From VRUE01 sp963805475 (lineage in GTDB: Bacteria; Actinomycetota; Thermoleophilia; Solirubrobacterales; 70-9), in NCBI GenBank assembly GCA_963805475.1, contig CAWDUO010000010.1:248001-312000 (forward strand): a stretch of DNA of 64,000 nucleotides, given 5' to 3'. Below, piece after piece: positions 52,248 through 59,454 of this stretch. The notes under the pieces were generated by a model that ran no database searches, was not told the origin of the DNA, and saw nothing but the letters and a program-made list of their open reading frames with translations. A program made the position numbers and the translations under genes. Every line of letters starts with the position of its first letter. Within the stretch, counting starts at the first letter, position 1.

Positions 52248-53073
52248 GCAGCGCTCCCGCGAGACCCGCGCCCGCGCCGAGACCGCGTTGGTGCGGCTCC
52301 TGCACGCGCTCGGGGACGAGGACATCTTCCTGGTCGTCCTCGGCGGGCTGGTGCCCGAGGTTCTCGCAAGCGACGAGGCTCTCGTGCCGGAGCACCTCGG
52401 CACCACCGATGTCGACGTCCTCCTCATCACCCATGTCGACCCCGATGCCGATCTCGGGAGCGTGGAGCGGGCGCTGGAGCAGCTCGATTTCAAGCCGGAC
52501 CCGAGCGAGGACGGCTGGCGATGGCGCGGCCCGATCGAAGGGGTGCCGGTGAAGCTCGAGTTCCTCTGCGACCTACCCGACTATTGCGAGGGGGAGGTCG
52601 TCCGGCCGAGCGGCTGCAGAGCACTCAGCGCTCAGAATCTCCGCGGCACTGGCTATGTCGCCCGCGACTTCGCCTGGGAGGAGCTGGGTGGCGCACTCGC
52701 CGATGGCAGCACGGTCGCCGTGCGCGCTCGCTTCGCCGGCCTCGAGGGCTACCTCCTCTCCAAGTGCGTGGCGGCGCGCACCCGCGCCGCCACCAAGGAC
52801 TACTACGACCTCGTCTACGTCCTGCAGCACAACCGCGCGGGAGGACCGGAGCAGGCAGCGCGTCGCCTCCTCAACGGCGAGTTCGCCGCTGACCTCAATT
52901 CGCTGAGGACGACCTTCCTGGAGGTGCGGGAACGCTACGTCGGGACCGCGGACAGCGGGCCGATCGGCTATGCCAAACAGGCTCTGGCGGTACAGCCCGA
53001 GGTCGGTGAGATGGCGCTGCGGGCCGATGCTGTCGACGTGGTGCAACGGTTCTTTTCGGACTTCGACCTTTAA
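52240..53073 (+). CDS. AbiEii-like nucleotidyltransferase toxin
   Basis: AbiEii toxins are nucleotidyltransferases that stop growth when the antitoxin is lost and give abortive infection against phage. The 277-residue protein has FLVVLGGLVPEVLA, then LGTTDVDVLLITHVD with the D-x-D metal pair, and the late helix RTRAATKDYYDLVYVLQH, a hallmark of the family (K-D-x-x-D-L). The ATG at 52240 is preferred because GAGGAGG at 52224-52230 lies nine bases upstream of it; an in-frame ATG at 52231 directly abuts that site. The start overlaps the antitoxin gene end. Confidence 0.82.
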   Translation: MDEQRSRETRARAETALVRLLHALGDEDIFLVVLGGLVPEVLASDEALVPEHLGTTDVDVLLITHVDPDADLGSVERALEQLDFKPDPSEDGWRWRGPIEGVPVKLEFLCDLPDYCEGEVVRPSGCRALSAQNLRGTGYVARDFAWEELGGALADGSTVAVRARFAGLEGYLLSKCVAARTRAATKDYYDLVYVLQHNRAGGPEQAARRLLNGEFAADLNSLRTTFLEVRERYVGTADSGPIGYAKQALAVQPEVGEMALRADAVDVVQRFFSDFDL

Positions 53074-53356
53074 GCGTGATGCGACCGAGCGAGGTGGGTT
53101 TGGTTCGTCATCGACGCCATAGCGCTCCGCTCGCGGGTTGGAGCAATCAAGGTCGATGCGAACGCTCTCGTTTCTCGTCCGGAGCAAGAGCCTGAGCGAC
53201 GTTCACCGACGCGTTCGCAACCACGCGGAAGCGGGAGCGCGAAGATCTGCACCCAGCCTGGCTGCTCCGCATGTAAGCAATGATTGTCCACACGGGCTCG
53301 CACGTGGTTGCAGGCGTCTTGGCTCCCATGGGGTGGCTCGGGGTAGCGTGTCGCCG

Positions 53357-53851
53357 ATGGCGGGCGTTCTGCCAGACATCCTGCGACCGGGGTTGCGAGT
53401 CGTTTTCTGCGGGACGGCGGCTGGGACGGCGTCCGCTCGGGCCGGCGCCTACTACGCGGGTCCCGGCAATGCCTTCTGGGCGACGCTTCACGCGACGGGG
53501 CTGACGCCCACCCGGCTCTCGCCGGCGGAGTTCGAACAGCTGCCTGGCTTCGGGATCGGCCTAACCGACGTCTGCAAGGTGCTTCATGGCTCCGACCAGG
53601 AGGTCGGGACGGGCGGGTTTGACGTGGCCGGCCTGGAAGCCCGGATCGCCGCGGCAGAACCCGCGAATCTCGCCTTCAACGGCAAGAATGCTGCGCAGGG
53701 TGCACTCGGCCGCAGAGCCGACTACGGGCCTCAGCCGGAGCGCATCGGCGGCGCCGCGGTCTGGGTTCTGCCGTCGACGTCCGGTGCGGCTCGGGGGTAT
53801 TGGGATGTCGGGCCTTGGCGCGAGCTTGCACGAGCATGCGCGGAAAGCTGA
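53357..53851 (+). CDS. mug: Mismatch-specific uracil/thymine DNA glycosylase
   Basis: Removes uracil (or thymine) from mismatches with guanine. The 164-residue protein has VVFCGTAAGTASARAGAYYAGPGNAFWATLHATGL (DNA-binding and catalytic region), FGIGLTDVCK, the LAFNGKNAAQG loop and the C-terminal VWVLPSTSGAARGYW block. The catalytic asparagine of the GxNPG-type motif is replaced by another residue in this family branch. The ATG at 53357 is the first that gives the family N-terminus. Located in the tRNA-Phe island, it may serve phage or element DNA. Confidence 0.88.
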   Translation: MAGVLPDILRPGLRVVFCGTAAGTASARAGAYYAGPGNAFWATLHATGLTPTRLSPAEFEQLPGFGIGLTDVCKVLHGSDQEVGTGGFDVAGLEARIAAAEPANLAFNGKNAAQGALGRRADYGPQPERIGGAAVWVLPSTSGAARGYWDVGPWRELARACAES

Positions 53852-53867
53852 GGCTGAACGGCACCGG

Positions 53868-54323
53868 TCAAGCTTGGCCGCTGTAGGACGAATCCAATGG
53901 GCGACGGCCCCGTATCTCGTCGTCCAAAGGCACCCAAAACCCCTGGAAACCATCGGCAACCTCCGCGACCCGCCTTTTATGAGAGCCCTGCAACCAGAGC
54001 AAATCATCCTGATCGTTCGGAGGCTCTGAAAATCGTGGTGTCGTGGGTTCGATTCCCACCCTCGCCATCGCAGTGCAGAGCCAAAAGCGCCGACCGCCGC
54101 CGTTGAGCAACCAGACGTCCAGCTCGGAGCGCCGCGCGATCAGCGCCGAGCCGTCGTGATGGACCGGGATTCGCCGTGCCGAAACGAGCCCGTAGACCCG
54201 CGAGCGCGGCGCGCCGATGTAGGCCGCAATCTTGCCCGCACCGCGCAGCCAGCCGTCTCCTGTCGTCTCCTGCTGTTCAGCGATCACCTGACGACGAACC
54301 TCTGCTGGGTACCTGCGGGGCAT
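53868..54323 (-). CDS. Excisionase-like helix-turn-helix protein reading through attR
   Basis: An ATG at 54323 with a good ribosome site (AAGGAGG) opens a 151-residue frame. The first 80 residues hold a basic start (PRRYPAEVRRQVIAEQ) and a helix-turn-helix of the excisionase/MerR-like type (KIAAYIGAPRSRVYGLVSARRIPVHHDGSALIARRSELDVWLL). Beyond this the frame runs antisense through the 43-bp tRNA fragment (giving the familiar artefact VGIEPTTPRFS) and ends inside the island. The C-terminal half is therefore probably not native. It marks a recombination junction. Confidence 0.6.
   Translation of the reverse strand: MPRRYPAEVRRQVIAEQQETTGDGWLRGAGKIAAYIGAPRSRVYGLVSARRIPVHHDGSALIARRSELDVWLLNGGGRRFWLCTAMARVGIEPTTPRFSEPPNDQDDLLWLQGSHKRRVAEVADGFQGFWVPLDDEIRGRRPLDSSYSGQA
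54026..54068. repeat. attR-type 43-bp direct repeat (tRNA-Phe 3' fragment)
   Basis: Identical to 50881-50923. There is no acceptor 5' half or D-arm, so it is a fragment and not a tRNA gene. It closes the island. Confidence 0.9.
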
Positions 54324-54537
54324 CTGAATCCTCCTTAAGCCGAAGGACTCTAGAAACCCAACTCCATCAGATCGGGGGTAGATCAGAGTCTCCGCGAAAC
54401 AGTGAGGATGGGGGACGGCGTTTGCTCGCGTTCTGATGGACGCCGGGATCGGCGAGGCCGCCTTTCTGGACGAAGCTGTCGTGCCTGACCCAAACGTCCA
54501 GAGGCCGAAAGACGAGCGGTAGAATCAATCGGAGCCC

Positions 54538-54771
54538 ATGTCGGCCAAGGAGACAGTCTTGGAGCACGCCCCTCGCTGGAGCGAGGAGCAGGCCGAGCGC
54601 GCATTGCTTGCGGCGGAGGGTCGCCGATCTATCCAGCGAGAGAGTCGTCTCGGTGAGCATCGCGCTTTGATGGAACGCGCTGCCGCCCTGCGAGCGCGTC
54701 AGTCGAAGCAGACGGACGTGGCGGCTCTGGTGCGCGAGGGTCGCGACGAGCTGGAGCGACGCGCCTCATAG
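54538..54771 (+). CDS. Antitoxin-like protein upstream of VapC
   Basis: The 77-residue protein is almost wholly helical and charged (WSEEQAERALLAAEGRRSIQRES, RALMERAAALRARQ), with no strong family signature by eye. Its stop (TAG at 54769-54771) overlaps the likely start of a PIN-domain toxin, the normal layout of a vapBC operon. It is therefore called as the cognate antitoxin. Confidence 0.65.
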   Translation: MSAKETVLEHAPRWSEEQAERALLAAEGRRSIQRESRLGEHRALMERAAALRARQSKQTDVAALVREGRDELERRAS

Positions 54772-55187
54772 CCTCGACCGTTGTTATTGACGCGAGCGTC
54801 ATGCTGGCGCTGGTTCTCGATGAACCTCACACCGAGGCGGTCGCGGATCGCATGGACCGGTGGGCGGAGGAAGGAGCCAAGCTGCACGCCCCGGCGCTCG
54901 CTCAATACGAGGTCGCCAGCGCACTGACGCGGAAGCGGGTTCGGGACGAGCTGTCGCGCGAGGAGAGCGACGAGGCGCTGGAGATCATCGACGGGCTTGA
55001 CGTGAGCTTCGACGCCGTGCCGGACAAGGCTCGCACCATCGAGATCGGAGTCGAACTCGAACGCCACTCGGCCTACGACGCCGCCTACCTGGAGTTGGCC
55101 AAGCGACTCGACGCCGAGATATGGACGATTGATGGCCCGCTCGCTCGCAACGCCAGCGGTCGGCACCCGGTCAAGCTGATTGCTTGA
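54768..55187 (+). CDS. VapC PIN-domain ribonuclease with a possible AUA or lost start
   Basis: PIN domain of about 139 residues: VVIDASVMLALVLDEP with the first catalytic Asp, a middle PALAQYEVASALTRKR (Glu), late AYDAAYLELAKRLDAEIWTIDGPLAR (Asp). The first catalytic Asp lies upstream of the only nearby ATG (54801), so that start would remove it. In frame upstream, ATA at 54768 would give MASTVVIDAS if read as start; an ATG-to-ATA change overlapping the antitoxin TAG is the simplest explanation. The toxin may thus be expressed poorly or not at all. Confidence 0.75.
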   Translation: MASTVVIDASVMLALVLDEPHTEAVADRMDRWAEEGAKLHAPALAQYEVASALTRKRVRDELSREESDEALEIIDGLDVSFDAVPDKARTIEIGVELERHSAYDAAYLELAKRLDAEIWTIDGPLARNASGRHPVKLIA

Positions 55188-55274
55188 TTGACAGGCCGCT
55201 CAGGTCAACACCAGGTCAACGCGCCGCCCGACAACAGCCGAAAATCGGGGGCTCGAGGCGGCATATCGTGAGAA

Positions 55275-55291
55275 GTAAGATGCTATCTTAC
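55275..55291. promoter_or_regulatory. Palindromic operator of vapBC
   Basis: GTAAGAT, a three-base centre GCT, then ATCTTAC form a perfect 7-bp inverted repeat ending five bases before the vapB ATG. AbrB-type antitoxins bind such dyads to repress their operon. Binding is inferred. Confidence 0.7.
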
Positions 55292-55295
55292 GCCA

Positions 55296-55523
55296 ATGCG
55301 GACGAAGGTCTCCACCAAGGGCCAGATCGTGCTGCCGGCCGAGTTGCGCCAGCGCGATCGCATCGAGGCCGGCCAGGAGTTCGAGGTCGAGCGACTCGAC
55401 GCCGACGAGTACCGGCTGCGCCGCGTCGCCGCTCCCAACGAGGGCCTGGTCGACTGGCTGCTCGAGTGCCCGCAGAAGGGCTACTTCGTCGCGGTCGAGT
55501 CTGAGTCGACCAACACGCTGTGA
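55296..55523 (+). CDS. AbrB/VapB-family antitoxin
   Basis: The 75-residue protein has the swapped-hairpin SpoVT/AbrB fold: TKVSTKGQIVLPAELRQRDRIEAGQEFEVERLD. The tail LVDWLLECPQKGYFVAVESESTNTL is the toxin-binding end seen in this VapB group. The operator palindrome lies just upstream. It is separated from its toxin by a 68-bp repeat that carries a small open frame. Confidence 0.93.
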   Translation: MRTKVSTKGQIVLPAELRQRDRIEAGQEFEVERLDADEYRLRRVAAPNEGLVDWLLECPQKGYFVAVESESTNTL

Positions 55524-55591
55524 GCGCGGAGCGACCAAGCGTGCATCTCTGGTTCTTCGCGCCGGGAGCGAAGCGCGAAGCATTGCTGTGA
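55520..55591 (+). repeat. 68-bp repeat copy 2, splitting vapB and vapC, with a 23-residue ORF
   Basis: A GTG at 55520 overlaps the vapB stop (GTGA) and its frame ends in TGA at 55589-55591, overlapping the vapC GTG (also GTGA). The peptide shares ERPSVHLW and FAPGAK with copy 1 at 30231. The unit is flanked by GCTGTGA on both sides (55517-55523 and 55585-55591). Removing one unit would restore an ordinary GTGA vapB/vapC overlap, so this looks like insertion into that overlap with a 7-bp target duplication. Confidence 0.7.
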
Positions 55592-55995
55592 CCCGCCACT
55601 TGGTCGACGCCAACGTCCTCTCGGAGGCGACGAAGCCCGAGCCCGACGCACGCGTCATAGCCTGGCTGCGCGACAACGAGCGCTCCCTCGTCGTCGATCC
55701 CGTCATTCTCGGCGAGGTCCGCTTCGGCATCCTGCTGCTCGATCCGGGCGCCCGCCGCCGCAAGCTGGAGGATTGGTTCGAGCGCGGGGTGGGGCGCATC
55801 GCGTGCCTTCCCTGGGACGCGGCGGTCGGCCTGCGCTGGGCGCAGCTGCTTGCCGAGCTGCGCCGCCGCGGCACGCCGATGTCGGTCAAAGACAGCCTGA
55901 TCGCGGCGACCGCGCTGGCGCACGACCTGCCGCTCGCGACCCTCAACCGGCGCGACTTCGAGCCGGCCGGAGTCAGGCTCATCGACCCTCGCTGA
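55588..55995 (+). CDS. VapC-family PIN-domain ribonuclease toxin
   Basis: The 135-residue protein has the PIN acidic residues in HLVDANVLSEATKPEPD (Asp), VDPVILGEVRFGI (Glu), SVKDSLIAATALAHDLPLATLNRRDF (Asp pair). All four catalytic positions are intact. It starts with GTG at 55588, which overlaps the repeat ORF stop. Likely cuts tRNA or rRNA when freed from VapB. Confidence 0.94.
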   Translation: MTRHLVDANVLSEATKPEPDARVIAWLRDNERSLVVDPVILGEVRFGILLLDPGARRRKLEDWFERGVGRIACLPWDAAVGLRWAQLLAELRRRGTPMSVKDSLIAATALAHDLPLATLNRRDFEPAGVRLIDPR

Positions 55996-56001
55996 GACCG
56001 C

Positions 56002-56865
56002 CTACGCGACGAACCCCGCGGGCTCCTCGACCACCGGGTTGGCCAGCTCGCCGATGCCCTCGATCTCCACGCGCACCGTCTCGCCGACGTGCAGCAGGTT
56101 GTCGCGCACCGGCTTGCGGCCGAGGCCGACGCCCGCCGGGGTGCCGGTGGCGATCGTGTCGCCAGGCTCCAGCGTGAAGGCTTCGGAGAGGTGGGAGACC
56201 TGCTGGAAGCAGTCGAAGACCATCTCGCTCGTGCGCGCGTCCTGGCGCAGTTCGTCCCCGACCCAGCAGCGGATCGCCAGGTCCCCCGGGTCGCCGAGTT
56301 CGTCGGCGGTGACCAGCCACGGCCCGAGCGGGCCGTGCGTGTCGAAGGACTTGCCGATCGTCATCGTCTGCGCCCGCCCCTGCCAGTCGCGCACGCTGAC
56401 GTCGTTGGCGCAGGTGTAGCCGGCGATGACCTCATGGGCGCGCTCGGCGGGCACATGGCGGCAGCGCCTGCCGATCACCACCGCCAGCTCGGCCTCGTAG
56501 TCGAGGAAGGTGGAGACCTTCGGCATGTGGATAGCTGCGCCCGGGCCGATCACGCAGGTCACCTGCTTGTTGAAGAAGACCGGGACCTCGGGCGCCTCCA
56601 TCCCCATCTCCTCGATGTGGTCGCGGTAGTTGAGCGCGATCGCCAGGTACTTGCGCGGCGCCGCCGGGGCGAGCAGGCGAACCTCGGCGAGCGCCAGGCG
56701 CGGCGCGCCGGTGGACAGCTCCTCCAGCCTCTCCCGGCCGGCCGCGTCGAGCGCCGCGGCCGGTTCCTGGGGGACGTCGGCCGCGGAGAGGTCGACGACC
56801 TCCTCGCCCGCGACGATCCCCAGCGCGGGTGTTCCGTCGGGGGCTGCGAACCGGCAGAGCCTCAT
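56002..56865 (-). CDS. Fumarylacetoacetate hydrolase-family protein
   Basis: The 287-residue protein has the FAH fold: AIALNYRDHIEEMGMEAPEVPVFFNKQ, the metal-binding acidic residues in FLDYEAELAVVIGRRC and ANDVSVRDWQGRAQTMTIGKSFDTHGPLGPWLV, and the late LEPGDTIATGTPAGVG block. These enzymes hydrolyse or decarboxylate aromatic-degradation products. The true substrate is unknown. It follows arsR and arsC on the same strand with small gaps. The start may be ATG 56883 or 56865. Confidence 0.9.
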   Translation of the reverse strand: MRLCRFAAPDGTPALGIVAGEEVVDLSAADVPQEPAAALDAAGRERLEELSTGAPRLALAEVRLLAPAAPRKYLAIALNYRDHIEEMGMEAPEVPVFFNKQVTCVIGPGAAIHMPKVSTFLDYEAELAVVIGRRCRHVPAERAHEVIAGYTCANDVSVRDWQGRAQTMTIGKSFDTHGPLGPWLVTADELGDPGDLAIRCWVGDELRQDARTSEMVFDCFQQVSHLSEAFTLEPGDTIATGTPAGVGLGRKPVRDNLLHVGETVRVEIEGIGELANPVVEEPAGFVA

Positions 56866-56893
56866 CGCGCTCGACTCTGTCACATGGGCCGCG

Positions 56894-57286
56894 TCAGCGG
56901 TCGAGCTCGGCGGCCAGCTCCGTCACCCGCCGCTCGATCTCGTCGCGCGTCGCCCGGACCTCCTCGATCGGGCGGCCCTTGGGGTCCGGCAGGTCCCAGT
57001 CGAGGTAGCGCTTGCCGGGGATGTAGGGGCACTCGTCGCCGCAGCCCATCGTCACCACGACGTCGGCCCACTCGGCGTCCTCGCGGCTGAGCTCGTGGGG
57101 GACGCGGCCGGCGAGGTCGATGCCGAGCTCCCTCATCGCCTCGACCACCTCGGGGTGGACGCGCTCGCCCGGCGTCGTCCCCGCCGAGCGCGCCTCGTGG
57201 CGGCCACCGGCGGCCCGTTCGAACAGCGCCTGGCTGATCTGTGAGCGGCCGGCGTTGTGCAGGCAGACGAACAGCGCGTTCGCCAC
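56894..57286 (-). CDS. arsC: Arsenate reductase, LMW phosphatase type
   Basis: Reduces arsenate to arsenite for export. The 130-residue protein has the P-loop-like active site FVCLHNAGRSQIS with the catalytic cysteine, VHPEVVEAMRELGID, and the GCGDECPYIPGKRYLDWDLPDP block. This is the thioredoxin- or mycothiol-linked form found in actinobacteria. It follows arsR with a 26-base gap, and an aquaglyceroporin gene lies divergent, giving an arsenic-resistance set. Confidence 0.94.
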   Translation of the reverse strand: MANALFVCLHNAGRSQISQALFERAAGGRHEARSAGTTPGERVHPEVVEAMRELGIDLAGRVPHELSREDAEWADVVVTMGCGDECPYIPGKRYLDWDLPDPKGRPIEEVRATRDEIERRVTELAAELDR

Positions 57287-57312
57287 CGCTCAGGCCCCCT
57301 CGCCGGCGCCGC

Positions 57313-57666
57313 TCAGCCGAGCCACGCGGACAGCTCCTCGAGCGCGCCGGGGATCACGTAGTAGTAGGCCCACAGGCCACGGCGCTCGGAGCCGACGACG
57401 CCGGCGTCGCGCAGCACCTTGAGGTGGTGGGAGACGGTCGGCTGGGAGAGGTCGAACAGCGGCACCAGCTCGCAGACGCAGACCTTGCCGGCGTGCTTGC
57501 GCAGCACGTCGACCAGCTGCACCCGGACCGGGTCGCCGAGCGCCTTGGCGATCGCCGCCATCCGCTGAGCTTGCTCGCGCTGCACGTCGGGGTAGACGAC
57601 CGGCTCGCAGCACGGCTCCCCGGGCGGGCGCTTGACCTTCGGCTCCAGCTCCATATCGACCGGCAT
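57313..57666 (-). CDS. arsR: ArsR-family metalloid-responsive repressor
   Basis: The 117-residue protein is a winged helix (KALGDPVRVQLVDVLRKHAG, SQPTVSHHLKVLRDAGVVG) with the metalloid-sensing pair CVCEL in the recognition helix region (about residue 69-71) and extra cysteines GEPCCEP near the N-terminus. Arsenite binding should release it from DNA. The ATG at 57666 is chosen because the consensus promoter just upstream places transcription start almost exactly there, which would make a leaderless mRNA; a longer frame would overlap the promoter. Confidence 0.9.
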   Translation of the reverse strand: MPVDMELEPKVKRPPGEPCCEPVVYPDVQREQAQRMAAIAKALGDPVRVQLVDVLRKHAGKVCVCELVPLFDLSQPTVSHHLKVLRDAGVVGSERRGLWAYYYVIPGALEELSAWLG

Positions 57667-57673
57667 CCATTCA

Positions 57674-57702
57674 CATATATCCATTGAAATTACGTTTGTC
57701 AA
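57674..57702 (-). promoter_or_regulatory. arsR promoter with overlapping operator dyad
   Basis: On the minus strand TTGACA (57702-57697) is followed after exactly 17 bases by TATATG (57679-57674), a near-consensus -35/-10 pair. The spacer contains TTCA with TGAA as an inverted repeat, as ArsR operators often do. It is a strong candidate for arsenite-controlled transcription. Confidence 0.7.
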
Positions 57703-57721
57703 TGCATAGGATCGGCGCCCG

Positions 57722-58471
57722 ATGACCGCCGCCCCGCTCAGCCGCCGCCTGTTCGCCGAGTTCCTCGGCTCCGCCTTCCTCGCCGCCACGGTGATCGGCT
57801 CGGGGATCGCCGCCGCGCAGCTCTCGCCCGGCGACGTCGGCCTGCAGCTGTTCGAGAACGCGGCGGCGACGGCGGCCGGCCTGTTCACCTTCATCCTCAT
57901 GTTCGGGCCGGTCTCCGGCGCCCACTTCAACCCGGTCGTCTCGCTGGTCGACGCGGCCTTCGGCGGCCTGCGCTGGCGCCACGCCCTCGCCTACATCCCG
58001 GCCCAGGTCGGCGGCTGCATCGCCGGTGCGGTGGCGGCGAACCTGATGTTCTCGCTCTCGGCGATCAGCATCTCGACCCACCACCGCGCCTCCCCCGCGC
58101 ACCTCTTCGCCGAGGTGATCGCCACCCTCGGCCTGCTTCTGGTGATCTTCTCGCTGGCCCGCACGAGGCGCGGCAACCTCGCCCCCGCCGCGGTCGGCGC
58201 CTACATCGGCGCCGCCTACTTCTTCACCAGCTCGACCAGCTTCGCCAACCCGGCGATCGACGTCGGCCGGATGTTCTCCGACACCTTCGCCGGCATCGCC
58301 CCGGCCTCCGTGCCGTCGTTCATCGTCTTCCAGCTGATCGGCGGCGCGGTGGCGATCGCAACGATCCGCGCGCTCTACCCCGACATCACGGCGGCGGAGG
58401 CCTCGGAGATCATGCTCCCGCACGAGGCGGAGGACGGCGCCGTCGCGCCCACGCCCGGCTCGCTCACCTGA
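57722..58471 (+). CDS. MIP-family aquaglyceroporin, likely arsenite channel (AqpS-like)
   Basis: The 249-residue protein has six membrane helices and both MIP half-helix boxes, altered as GAHFNPVVS (NPV rather than NPA) and SFANPAIDVGRM. Such variants occur in AqpS-type channels, which with ArsC replace the ArsB pump: arsenate is reduced and arsenite flows out. Its place opposite arsR-arsC supports this. The LAxx-type start MTAAPLSRRLFAEFLGS is normal. Confidence 0.88.
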   Translation: MTAAPLSRRLFAEFLGSAFLAATVIGSGIAAAQLSPGDVGLQLFENAAATAAGLFTFILMFGPVSGAHFNPVVSLVDAAFGGLRWRHALAYIPAQVGGCIAGAVAANLMFSLSAISISTHHRASPAHLFAEVIATLGLLLVIFSLARTRRGNLAPAAVGAYIGAAYFFTSSTSFANPAIDVGRMFSDTFAGIAPASVPSFIVFQLIGGAVAIATIRALYPDITAAEASEIMLPHEAEDGAVAPTPGSLT

Positions 58472-58541
58472 AGCTCTCCAGCGTCCTCGCGGTCCGCCGC
58501 AGTACAGTCACTCGGGGAAGCAACGACCGGAGGAGGATCGA

Positions 58542-59391
58542 ATGGGCAGCGACCTTGACGCCTACCGCGAGCAGAGCCTCGAGACCTGGGGGAAGATGGC
58601 GCCGGGCTGGGAGGAGCGCAGCGAGTGGATGGCCGGCGTCACCGGCCGGGTCAACGAGTGGATCGTCGAGAAGGCCGATCCGCGGCCGGGCCAGACCGCC
58701 CTCGACATCGCCGCCGGCCCCGGCGACCTCGGCTTCCAGGCGGCGGCGCGGGTCGGCGCGGGCGGCAGCGTGCTGTCCACCGACTTCTCGCCCGAGATGG
58801 TCGAGGCGGCCCGGCGGCGCGGCGCGGCGCGGGGGCTGGACAACGTCGAGTACCGCGTGCTCGACGCGGAGCGGATGGACCTCGACGACGACAGCATCGA
58901 CGTCGCCCTCTGCCGCTGGGGCTACATGCTGATGGCGGACCCAGCGGCCGCGCTGGCGGAGACGCGGCGGGTGCTGCGCGACGGCGGCCCGCTCGCCTTC
59001 GCCGTCTGGGCGTCGCCCGAGCGCAACCCCTGGGCGGCGGCGCCAGCGATGACGCTCGTCCAGCGCGGCCACCTGCCGCCCCCCGAGCCCGGCGCGCCGG
59101 GGATCTTCGCGATGGCGGACCCCGGAGTCGATCCGCGGCCTGGTCGCCGGGGCGGGCTTCGGCGAGCCCGAGCTGGAGGAGATCTCGTTCGACTTCCGCT
59201 ACGCGGACTTCGACGACTTCTGGGACGTGCTGGTCCGGATCGCCGGCCCGCTCGCGCGCGCGATCGCGGCCCTTCCCGAGGACGAGCTCCAGGCGACCCG
59301 CCAGGCGATCGAGCAAAGCATCGCCCCCTTCCGCGCGGAGGACGGCTCCTACGCGACCCCCGCCGTCTGCTGGGGCGTGCTGACGCGCTGA
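58542..59391 (+). pseudogene. Class I SAM-dependent methyltransferase with a +1 frameshift
   Basis: The first 193 codons encode a methyltransferase: RPGQTALDIAAGPGDLGFQAAARVGAGG (SAM motif I), VLSTDFSPEMVEAARRRGA, LDAERMDLDDDSIDVALCRWGYMLMAD (motifs II-III). At the CCCC run 59120-59123 the frame shifts: reading one C less gives PESIRGLVAGAGFGEPELEEISFDFRYADF and a normal end at the TGA 59389-59391. So one extra C breaks it. It may be a real mutation or a base-call error. The ubiquinone/menaquinone or cyclopropane-type acceptor is not assigned. Confidence 0.85.
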
Positions 59392-59402
59392 GCAAGTTCA
59401 CT

Positions 59403-59435
59403 ATGTTGAGGAATATTAGGTCTTTTTCTCAACAT
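59403..59435. promoter_or_regulatory. Operator-like dyad before the truncated nucleotidyltransferase module
   Basis: ATGTTGAG (59403-59410) and its complement CTCAACAT (59428-59435) are perfect inverted repeats 17 bases apart in an AT-rich patch, 20 bases upstream of the GTG start. It is a likely site for the HTH antitoxin. Confidence 0.6.
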
Positions 59436-59454
59436 CATGCGCTAGAATGCACAT

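Larger units (their letters stand above)
50881..54068. mobile_element. Genomic island in the tRNA-Phe 3' end
   Basis: A 43-bp direct repeat of the tRNA-Phe 3' half bounds 3.1 kb. The left copy is the tRNA itself (50881-50923) and the right copy (54026-54068) is a fragment. This is the classic footprint of tyrosine-recombinase integration: the tRNA is kept and a partial copy marks the far end. Inside are an AbiE-like pair and a uracil glycosylase. No integrase gene is found, so the element is probably defective or trimmed by deletion. An excisionase-like gene begins just outside and reads across the right repeat. Confidence 0.85.

Noticed and set aside
53074..53356. 283-base gap between the AbiEii-like gene and mug
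   Set aside because: Several frames cross it but none has a start, ribosome site and protein-like composition. Nothing else was recognised there.
54402..54522. Coding-like 38-codon stretch (RVLMDAGIGEAAFLDEAVVPD)
   Set aside because: It has no start codon after an in-frame stop and no family is recognised. It may be a gene fragment but cannot be supported.
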